17,493 nucleotides of DNA from JBLNCE01 sp050260415 (GTDB lineage: Bacteria > Bacillota > UBA4882 > JAAYXC01): assembly GCA_050260415.1 (NCBI GenBank), contig JBLNCE010000052.1, positions 1 to 17,493 of the forward strand, written 5' to 3'. The notes beneath the pieces were generated by a model. That model had not been told where the DNA came from and did not search any database. It saw only the letters and a list, made by a program, of their open reading frames with translations. Each line of letters begins with the position of its first letter. Positions within the stretch are counted from its first letter, which is position 1. Below, in pieces: positions 7,980 to 12,864 of the stretch. Both the position numbers and the translations under genes were made by a program.

Positions 7980-8120
7980 GCCCGGATCTTGAAAGCACCT
8001 CAGAGAGCCGCGGTCTTGAGATGAAAAGCGCTTAAAGTGGTGCACGTACGGGTCTTAGAAGTATCCACCCCGGCATACTGTCGGGACAACCAAGGATGAA
8101 AATGAGATGCTGCGTTTGTC

Positions 8121-8149
8121 AACTCACCCCCGCCCTGCGGGGGTGAGTT
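8121..8149. terminator. Strong hairpin, probably a bidirectional terminator
   Basis: AACTCACCCCCGC (8121-8133) and GCGGGGGTGAGTT (8137-8149) form a perfect 13-bp stem with a CCT loop. Flanking AAAATGA (8099-8105) and TCATTTT (8153-8159) can add an outer helix. It lies between convergent genes and could stop transcription from both sides. The T-runs are short, so efficiency is uncertain. Confidence 0.75.
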
Positions 8150-8181
8150 TGATCATTTTCTAACAGTGTTTTCCTGAATAG

Positions 8182-8201
8182 CCCAGGGCTTCAACCCTTG
8201 G
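8182..8201. repeat. Imperfect palindrome, REP-like
   Basis: CCCAGGG (8182-8188) and CCCTTGG (8195-8201) pair at six of seven positions around the 6-nt loop CTTCAA. From memory, similar palindromes are dispersed in some bacterial genomes near RAYT-type transposases. Only one copy is visible here, so this is weak. Confidence 0.3.
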
Positions 8202-8288
8202 TAACGCTCTTAGTCAAATCTATCCGAGAAGCCGTATCGTATAAGCTTTCAGGCTATGTTCATTCCTATACATCGTTTCTGCCGACTC

Positions 8289-8942
8289 TTATCGGCCATA
8301 CTCCCGCACGAGGTCCCAGATCAGGTCGTGCACGGCGCGCCGAACCGCTTGATCGCGGAGTTCGGCAAAGTGCGGCTCGAATAGATTAAGCATTGAGAGA
8401 AATGGGCGCTTGGGATCGAGCGTAATCGAGCGGGAGGCAAAGCCGGATGCCTGGCGATAGAAGAGGGACGAACCGTCGTCCGCCCGGACGAGACGGGTAT
8501 TGAAGGCAAGCTGGACCCCCAGGTTGATACGCATGCCAAGGTGGGCACGGTCCTCTTCAGTCCATTCATGGATGACGCCCAGTCGACCATCCCGCAGTTC
8601 CTCGTAGGCCGTCACCGTACCGACGACGAAGCCGTCCACCCCGTAACGGCGGCCTAATTCAGCCGCGGCTTCCGGTCTTGCTAGAACGGTTTCCAGGTTT
8701 ACCCCCTGGAATTCCGCCTCCAAGGCGGCTCCATCAATGACCTCAATGGCAAAACGCCGGGGTATGCTCGCAAGCAGTTCATATTTGATGGCCCGTCCCA
8801 GCATGGGCTGGTGCCAGGCGCTGTCCATGGACATTACGGCCACGCGCTTGATGCCCGCGAGTTCCACCGGAGGGTTGTTGCAGCCGGTTACGAGAACCAG
8901 GAGCAACGCCAACGACAGGGAGACGAAGATGGCCTTTCGCAT
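8289..8942 (-). CDS. Lipoprotein with CsgG/LpoB-like domain
   Basis: A 217-residue exported lipoprotein. The signal peptide MRKAIFVSLSLALLLVLVTG ends at a lipobox with Cys21 (LVTG-C). The mature part has the pattern of small CsgG/LpoB/GNA1162-type domains: IKRVAVMSMDS, then an amphipathic helix GRAIKYELLASI, then IEVIDGAALEAEF, and finally AAELGRRYGVDGFVVGTVTAYEE. The C-terminal half (LGMRINLGVQLAFNTRLVRAD, SSLFYRQASGF) looks beta-rich and may be a second unit of the fold. The start is ATG 8942, chosen because GGAGGAGG lies 6 nt upstream; a TTG at 8960 would place the SD inside the gene. It is downstream of the PAS gene on the same strand. Its role, perhaps envelope assembly or an envelope enzyme partner, is inference. 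Confidence 0.8.
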   Translation of the reverse strand: MRKAIFVSLSLALLLVLVTGCNNPPVELAGIKRVAVMSMDSAWHQPMLGRAIKYELLASIPRRFAIEVIDGAALEAEFQGVNLETVLARPEAAAELGRRYGVDGFVVGTVTAYEELRDGRLGVIHEWTEEDRAHLGMRINLGVQLAFNTRLVRADDGSSLFYRQASGFASRSITLDPKRPFLSMLNLFEPHFAELRDQAVRRAVHDLIWDLVREYGR

Positions 8943-8948
8943 GTTTTT

Positions 8949-8956
8949 CCTCCTCC
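8949..8956 (-). promoter_or_regulatory. Shine-Dalgarno fixing the lipoprotein start
   Basis: The minus strand reads GGAGGAGG, then a 6-nt spacer, then ATG 8942. This excludes the in-frame TTG at 8960. Confidence 0.8.
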
Positions 8957-8977
8957 ACAATGTTTCGATGGTTTAGA

Positions 8978-9079
8978 CGCGCGGGAGGCGGAGATGGTTG
9001 CGCAAAGGCTCGGAAACCTCGCCCCGGGAACCATTGCCTGGAGATCGCCTACTTGATCAGCGCATGCGGCCTCCGCGCG
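8978..9079 (-). ncRNA. Possible structured RNA element between the PAS and lipoprotein genes
   Basis: Three inverted repeats are nested inside this gap. The outer arms 9069-9079 and 8978-8989 match over 11 bp with one bulged base. The middle arms AACCAT (9029-9034) and ATGGTT (8994-8999) match over 6 bp. The inner minus-strand hairpin at 9023-9007 reads GGCGAGG-TTT-CCGAGCC, where paired GGC/GCC and GG/CC flank a tandem G-A mismatch. It ends about 20 nt before the lipoprotein SD, as a leader or riboswitch-like element would. It matches no riboswitch class I know, and high GC makes chance pairing easier. Confidence 0.35.
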
Positions 9080-9094
9080 AGCGCCGCCGGCCGC

Positions 9095-9436
9095 CTACGA
9101 TCTGATGAAGTGTGGCAATTCCCCGGGCAGTTCGAGCGCGATCTCCACCAGACCTCGGTATTCTCCCTCCTCGTGCCATGGTGCCTGGTAGATAAGTTTT
9201 TTGACGCCGTTCTTTTCAATGGTATAGACGTTGGTCGTCTGGTTGGCCAGCATGTGCTCGAGTTTGCGCCGCGCCTCCCCGGGATGGCAGTCCAGGATTG
9301 TCCGGCCGATAAGATCCTTGCCGCCGCTCTTCCCAAACATCTCCGCCGCCCTGTCGTTCATCGCCAAGACCGTGCCCGCGCGGTCGCAAACAGTGATTGC
9401 GGCGGGAAACTCCCGGCTCCAGAAACCGATGTCCAT
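9095..9436 (-). CDS. Single-domain PAS protein
   Basis: A 113-residue protein made of one PAS sensor domain and nothing else. The fold pattern is clear: FPAAITVCDRAGTVLAMNDRA, then AEMFGK, then LIGRTILDCHP. The C-terminal beta part is VYTIEKNGVKKLIYQAPW followed by YRGLVEIALELPGELPHF. This last part resembles PAS domains at the C-terminus of DUF438 proteins and stand-alone PAS proteins of anaerobes (from memory). It has no kinase, GGDEF or DNA-binding output, so it must act through a partner, if it signals at all. ATG 9436 is chosen because GGGGGGAG (9450-9443, minus strand) is 6 nt upstream; an in-frame TTG immediately precedes it. It is followed by the lipoprotein gene. The ligand is unknown. 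Confidence 0.85.
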   Translation of the reverse strand: MDIGFWSREFPAAITVCDRAGTVLAMNDRAAEMFGKSGGKDLIGRTILDCHPGEARRKLEHMLANQTTNVYTIEKNGVKKLIYQAPWHEEGEYRGLVEIALELPGELPHFIRS

Positions 9437-9626
9437 CAATTACTCCCCCCACCGGATAAACTTGGACGAAATAACACCATCATCAGAGGCCAAATTTGAT
9501 CTCAGCCCTCAGCATACATATACTTCGTGATTGCCGCGCCCGCTCCTCCAGCCCCACGTCCAGGGCAAGTGCTTCTTGAAGAGACCCGGTGAGCGGCTCA
9601 CGCCTCCTCTCCGGTCATTCCCTGTG

Positions 9627-9687
9627 ATTACCGGTAGAAAACGATTATCCTTACCTCGCGATCGTTGCGGCGAACAGCCGATAATTG
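9627..9687. repeat. Duplicated intergenic module, copy 1
   Basis: Ordered elements: ATTACCGG (9627-9634), 6 nt, ACGATTATC (9641-9649), ATCGT (9661-9665) and GCCGATAATTG (9677-9687). AACGAT (9640-9645) and ATCGTT (9661-9666) form an inverted repeat. All four elements recur in the same order in copy 2. Confidence 0.6.
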
Positions 9688-9728
9688 TTAGCACGACGCC
9701 CGATGCTGGTCTGAGACGCGGGCGCGGA

Positions 9729-9782
9729 ATTACCGGGTATTCACGATTATCTCAGTAAAATGCCGAATCGTGCCGATAATTG
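9729..9782. repeat. Duplicated intergenic module, copy 2
   Basis: Ordered elements: ATTACCGG (9729-9736), 6 nt, ACGATTATC (9743-9751), AATCGTG (9766-9772) and GCCGATAATTG (9772-9782). CACGATT (9742-9748) and AATCGTG form a 7-bp inverted repeat. It ends about 60 bp before the HEAT-repeat start, a position suited to an operator or promoter element. Confidence 0.6.
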
Positions 9783-9840
9783 GATCAGACATGGATGTGA
9801 AGTATCATGAGCGACGGAGCGACACGACGGGGTGATCGTG

Positions 9841-10716
9841 ATGGGCGCCGATGCTAGGGGCACGTTGATCGCGTTTCCCGGATTGGCCGCCGATCGGCCG
9901 ATCGTTTCGCAGGTGGCGCGAACGCGGGGGTACTCTAAGAAGGAGTTTACCGCGCTGGTCAGGGAGGCATTGACCGGCGAGACTGCCGCGGCAGGCGCCA
10001 GACTAGGCGAACTGGCGCGGAGCATCTCAAAAAAACAGGCGTTGCTTCTGGGCGAGGCCATTTGCCAGAATATGAGGAACTGTACAGGCGATATCGAGGC
10101 GCTTCGCCAGATACTTCGGGACACGGGCTGGGTAAACAGGACCCTGCGCCAAACCCGGAGCCGGGCGTGGCGCAAGCGGGCCGAAGGCGCCAAGGGTTTT
10201 GGGTTGTTCGGGGGCGAGCAAGGCGTGGAGGTTCTCACCGGCCTGCTTGATGACAAACGCCGCGAGGTCAGGCTGGTCGCGGCCTATGCCTTGGTTGAGA
10301 TCGGCGGTGCCAGGGGTCTGCAAGCCTTGGTCCGAGCGGTCGCGGATGGACGGCTTGGCGAATGCGGCGAACTGCCGTTCATACTATGCGGCGTGGCCTT
10401 GCGCCGTATGGACCTGGTGCTGCCGCTCCTCACCCATCCCGAAAAAACGGTCCAACTGGCCGCCTTGAGCGCCCTCGGCAACAGCGGGCGTCCGCAAGCG
10501 GCGAAGTATATCTTGCGCTATGCGGAGAGTGCCGACCCCGCATTGAGGGCCATGGCGGCAAAGAGTCTGGGCCGGCTGCGGTGCCTAGAAGCCCGCGGCC
10601 AGCTATGCAGAATGCTGAAGGATGAAAACTGGGAGGTCCGCGCGAGTGCGGCGCGGGCGCTACGTGAGTTCAGGGGGACGCGGAGCGCGCTGAAGGTAAT
10701 CCGCCAGCACAGCTAG
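9841..10716 (+). CDS. HEAT-repeat protein
   Basis: A 291-residue, apparently cytoplasmic protein with no signal peptide or membrane segment. The C-terminal half (from about residue 130) is built of HEAT-like helical repeats. Examples are VEVLTGLLDDKRREVRLVAA, TVQLAALSALGNSGRP, PALRAMAAKSLGRLRCLEAR and DENWEVRASAARALREFRG, with the usual D..EVR..AA.AL pattern. The N-terminal 120 residues are helical and basic at the end (LRQTRSRAWRKRAEG). Such repeats form curved scaffolds for protein partners; no catalytic motif is present. ATG 9841 is preferred, with GGGGTGATC at 9829-9837; GTG 9832 is a possible earlier start that would overlap this SD. Its stop shares bases with the convergent nitroreductase stop. 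Confidence 0.82.
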   Translation: MGADARGTLIAFPGLAADRPIVSQVARTRGYSKKEFTALVREALTGETAAAGARLGELARSISKKQALLLGEAICQNMRNCTGDIEALRQILRDTGWVNRTLRQTRSRAWRKRAEGAKGFGLFGGEQGVEVLTGLLDDKRREVRLVAAYALVEIGGARGLQALVRAVADGRLGECGELPFILCGVALRRMDLVLPLLTHPEKTVQLAALSALGNSGRPQAAKYILRYAESADPALRAMAAKSLGRLRCLEARGQLCRMLKDENWEVRASAARALREFRGTRSALKVIRQHS

Positions 10717-11255
10717 AAACGGTTATAGCTGCGTATTTCCTGGATTTCCTTCCGCGCTTTGGTCCGCCGCTCGTTGTTCCTCGGGTATCCCACGGTGAGC
10801 ACGAGGCCGATCCGCCTGGTCGCGGGTATCCCCAGCGTCTTTCGGAGTCCCCGCTCGTTAAACCAGCCCAGAATACAGGTGCCCAAGCCTTCCTCGCTGG
10901 CCTGAAGGCAGAAATGCTCCGCGGCGATGCCGAGGTCGATCAGGCGGTATGGAATCCGTTTCAACAAGGCGCCCACCTGTGCGCTGGCATTGGACCTCTC
11001 AAGAACAATCACCACGATGACCGGCGCCTGCGCGGCGAAGGCATTGAGCGGGACCGGACCACGCGACACTTCCTTGGCCACCTTTTCCCGTATGCGCGCA
11101 TCGTCCACGACAATGAACCGCCAAGGCTGGGCATTGCAGGCCGACGGCGCCAACCTCGCCGCTTCGAGACAGCGTTCGATCTTCTCCCTCTCCACAGGCT
11201 TGGGGGCATATTCCCGTACGCTTTGTCGGGCCATGACAAGATCCAGGAAGGACAA
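10713..11255 (-). CDS. Nitroreductase family FMN-dependent oxidoreductase
   Basis: A 180-residue flavoprotein of the nitroreductase superfamily, in the short-member size range. FMN-binding features are visible: RQSVREY (10-16), SACNAQPWRFIVV (38-50), DLGIAAEHFCLQASEEGLGT (107-126) and LVLTVGYP (151-158). It would reduce nitroaromatics, quinones or similar compounds with NAD(P)H in the cytoplasm; the natural substrate is unknown. The start is TTG 11255, because GGAGGTG (11269-11263, minus strand) is 7 nt upstream and homology begins at SFLDLVMARQSVREY. A longer frame to 11411 would translate a heptanucleotide repeat and is rejected. It converges with the HEAT-repeat gene; the two TAG stops share CTAG. 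Confidence 0.92.
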   Translation of the reverse strand: MSFLDLVMARQSVREYAPKPVEREKIERCLEAARLAPSACNAQPWRFIVVDDARIREKVAKEVSRGPVPLNAFAAQAPVIVVIVLERSNASAQVGALLKRIPYRLIDLGIAAEHFCLQASEEGLGTCILGWFNERGLRKTLGIPATRRIGLVLTVGYPRNNERRTKARKEIQEIRSYNRF

Positions 11256-11262
11256 AGCGGAA

Positions 11263-11269
11263 CACCTCC
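11263..11269 (-). promoter_or_regulatory. Shine-Dalgarno fixing a TTG start for the nitroreductase
   Basis: The minus strand reads GGAGGTG, then 7 nt, then TTG 11255. It excludes the 52-residue upstream extension. Confidence 0.75.
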
Positions 11270-11281
11270 GAGATTGGATCG

Positions 11282-11320
11282 GGCAAGAGGCAAAAGGCGA
11301 AAGGCAAAAGGCAAAAGGCA
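11282..11320. repeat. Heptanucleotide short tandem repeat
   Basis: Five consecutive 7-bp units: GGCAAGA, GGCAAAA, GGCGAAA, GGCAAAA, GGCAAAA, then a partial GGCA. Two units differ from the consensus by one base. The array lies just upstream of the nitroreductase SD. Confidence 0.85.
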
Positions 11321-11555
11321 ATCCGTTCTCAGGCCGCACGCGGTAGACGGCACGTGGTTGCGGCAGCATGAAATTTCTACTGGCCGCCTTATTCTCCTGC
11401 TGCCTGGCCAAGGCGTTGGGGCGATTTTTCGGAAGGGCCGCCCCAGCTCAATGGGATGAATACCTTTGGCGACGGGCTCAACGACGGCGTCCACATCGGT
11501 TTGTTTGCAGAAGGCGTGATGCTATTACGCGCCGGTGAGGCATATAGGATCGGGG

Positions 11556-11563
11556 AAGGAGGG
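11556..11563 (+). promoter_or_regulatory. Shine-Dalgarno of the small membrane protein
   Basis: AAGGAGGG lies 6 nt before ATG 11570. ATG 11564 directly abuts it and is therefore a poor start. Confidence 0.75.
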
Positions 11564-11569
11564 ATGGCG

Positions 11570-12034
11570 ATGTCCATCTGGGTGGTACTCGGCGTGGTCT
11601 GTATGGCCGGCTGCGTGGGTGGTCTCATGAACGCCCTCATCAGCGATAATGGGTTCCTGCTACCGCGCGCGGAAGAATACCAGCACGGTTATATCATCCG
11701 GCCGGGGGCTCTTGGCAATCTTATTTCCGGTGCCGTGGCGGCCGGGGTCTCGTGGGGACTATACGGGCCCTTGAGCGCTGGTTTGGTGCTCGGGCCGCAG
11801 GCAGTCGCGTCCCAGGGCGCCAGTCTGACGCTCTCTTCCCTCGTGGGCGCGGTCCTGGTCGGCATTGGCGGAGCACGCTGGCTGACCAACGAGGTGGACA
11901 AGAAACTCTTGCGCGCCGCGGCGAGCGGCGCGGCGGGAGCGCCCTCCACTCCGGGCGCGGCGCAAGCGATGCTGACCATGCCGCCCGCGCAGGTCCTGGG
12001 TCTTGCCAGGAACCTAGGATCCGGCAAGCAGTGA
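11570..12034 (+). CDS. Small membrane protein of unknown function (three predicted helices)
   Basis: A 154-residue protein that I cannot assign to a named family. Hydrophobic segments lie at about 2-24 (SIWVVLGVVCMAGCVGGLMN), 47-70 (ALGNLISGAVAAGVSWGLYG) and 86-101 (LTLSSLVGAVLVGIGGARWL). The segment NALISDNGFLLPR between the first two looks conserved-type, and the glycine spacing suggests tight helix packing. The C-terminal 50 residues are alanine-, proline- and glycine-rich and probably disordered or peripheral. ATG 11570 is fixed by the SD at 11556-11563. A longer frame back to 11456 has no SD and a different composition. It is divergent from the nitroreductase and is followed by an intrinsic terminator, so it is probably monocistronic. 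Function is unknown. Confidence 0.75.
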   Translation: MSIWVVLGVVCMAGCVGGLMNALISDNGFLLPRAEEYQHGYIIRPGALGNLISGAVAAGVSWGLYGPLSAGLVLGPQAVASQGASLTLSSLVGAVLVGIGGARWLTNEVDKKLLRAAASGAAGAPSTPGAAQAMLTMPPAQVLGLARNLGSGKQ

Positions 12035-12105
12035 TCGAGCTTGCTTGCGGCGAAGCGGAATGACAATGACAAGGAGATAAGCCCTTTCAATCCTCGCGTG
12101 GTATG

Positions 12106-12136
12106 AAGCCCGGGCCGCGATACGCGCCGGGCTTTT
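12106..12136 (+). terminator. Intrinsic terminator after the small membrane protein gene
   Basis: AAGCCCGG and CCGGGCTT (12127-12134) form an 8-bp stem, with an inner CGCG/CGCG helix around ATA. TTTT follows at the 3' side (12133-12136). It lies 72 bp after the stop at 12034. Confidence 0.75.
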
Positions 12137-12300
12137 CGCGCACTCGTAATGTAATTCCGTGCTTCGGAACCATGGCAGAGCAGGAAAACTTGTTATTTAG
12201 GAGAAACTGATCGGCAGAAGATGGCAGGCTTCGCAACGGTGACTCACACCCTCATCACTGGATTTTTGAGGGAATCCATCGCACACTGGAGAATGGATGC

Positions 12301-12765
12301 ATGCTCAAGATCATATCAGCCGAGACAAGCGGCCAGATCGTTCAGGTGCGCGAGCTCTTCCAGGAGTACGCCGTCTTCCTCGGTTTTGACTTGTGTTTTC
12401 AAGGATTCGAAGCGGAACTTGCCGGACTCCCCGGGGAGTACGCGCCGCCCGGAGGGCGGTTGCTCCTGGCGCTGGATGACGACCGTGCCGCTGGCTGCGT
12501 GGCTCTGCGGATGATTGCCGCCGACATCTGCGAGATGAAGAGGCTTTTCGTGCGCGCCGAGTTCCGTGGACGGGGGTTTGGCCGCGCGTTGACCGCCGCG
12601 ATCGTACAGGAAGCGCGCAGCGGCGGTTACAGTCGGATGCGCTTGGACACCGTGCCCGCCCTTGTCGAGGCCATCGCGCTATACAGGTCATTGGGTTTCC
12701 GAGAGATCGCACCTTACTACCCAAATCCCATTCCCGGGGCGCTCTTTATGGAGCTTGATCTGTAG
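12301..12765 (+). CDS. GNAT family N-acetyltransferase
   Basis: A 154-residue acetyl-CoA-dependent acyltransferase. The acetyl-CoA pyrophosphate-binding motif A is clear: CEMKRLFVRAEFRGRGFGRA, with RGRGFG at residues 89-94. It is followed by the expected helix (LTAAIVQEARSGGYSRMRLD) and the motif B region with YRSLGFREI and PYYPNP. The final strand is ALFMELDL. The substrate is not identifiable; this pattern occurs in many small stand-alone GNATs. ATG 12301 has GGAG about 12 nt upstream, weaker than for neighbouring genes, so the start is a little uncertain, but the domain begins right at it. It lies 100 bp upstream of the propeller gene on the same strand. Confidence 0.93.
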   Translation: MLKIISAETSGQIVQVRELFQEYAVFLGFDLCFQGFEAELAGLPGEYAPPGGRLLLALDDDRAAGCVALRMIAADICEMKRLFVRAEFRGRGFGRALTAAIVQEARSGGYSRMRLDTVPALVEAIALYRSLGFREIAPYYPNPIPGALFMELDL

Positions 12766-12864
12766 ACGCGTCCGTGTCAGCGCCGGGTGGATCGCTGCAC
12801 CGAATGCGGCCGCGGCGTGCAAGCTCAGCGCGGCAACGCGTCAACTTGGAGGTAGGCGATCGGG

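Larger units (their letters stand above)
7980..8288. other. Convergent intergenic region
   Basis: 309 bp between the oxidoreductase (+) and the lipoprotein gene (-). It contains a strong perfect hairpin (8121-8149), outer flanking complementarity, and a second imperfect palindrome (8182-8201). I found no supported reading frame; a 63-codon frame starting at 8198 has no SD or recognisable content. Confidence 0.6.
9437..9840. other. Divergent intergenic region between the PAS and HEAT-repeat genes
   Basis: 404 bp without a supported gene; frames of 61-99 codons here lack SD sequences and recognisable content. The right half contains a duplicated module (9627-9687 and 9729-9782). Both divergent promoters should lie here. 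ATTATC/GATAAT hexamers resembling -10 boxes occur in both orientations, but no -35 partner is convincing. Confidence 0.55.
11256..11569. other. Divergent intergenic region between nitroreductase and small membrane protein genes
   Basis: 314 bp holding both SD sequences at its edges, a heptanucleotide tandem repeat (11282-11320) and an inverted repeat GCCGCA (11333-11338)/TGCGGC (11359-11364). Frames running through it are extensions of the flanking genes without their own SD. No clear promoter boxes were seen. Confidence 0.5.

Noticed and set aside
8198..8389. Short plus-strand frame in the convergent gap
   Set aside because: No SD, no recognisable content, and it runs into the lipoprotein gene on the opposite strand.
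8978..9079. Cyclic-di-GMP-I (GEMM) riboswitch on the plus strand
   Set aside because: Isolated words such as CGCAAAG and AACCATTGC resemble GEMM, but the GGCAAACC...GAAA...GGGACGC helix is missing and the plus-strand downstream gene is wrongly oriented.
9509..9758. Small frames on both strands in the divergent gap
   Set aside because: They lack SD sequences, have unrelated compositions in each frame and overlap the duplicated module; the region is better read as regulatory.
11256..11411. 52-residue extension of the nitroreductase through the heptamer repeat
   Set aside because: The SD at 11263-11269 places the start at TTG 11255, and the extension is translated tandem repeat without homology.
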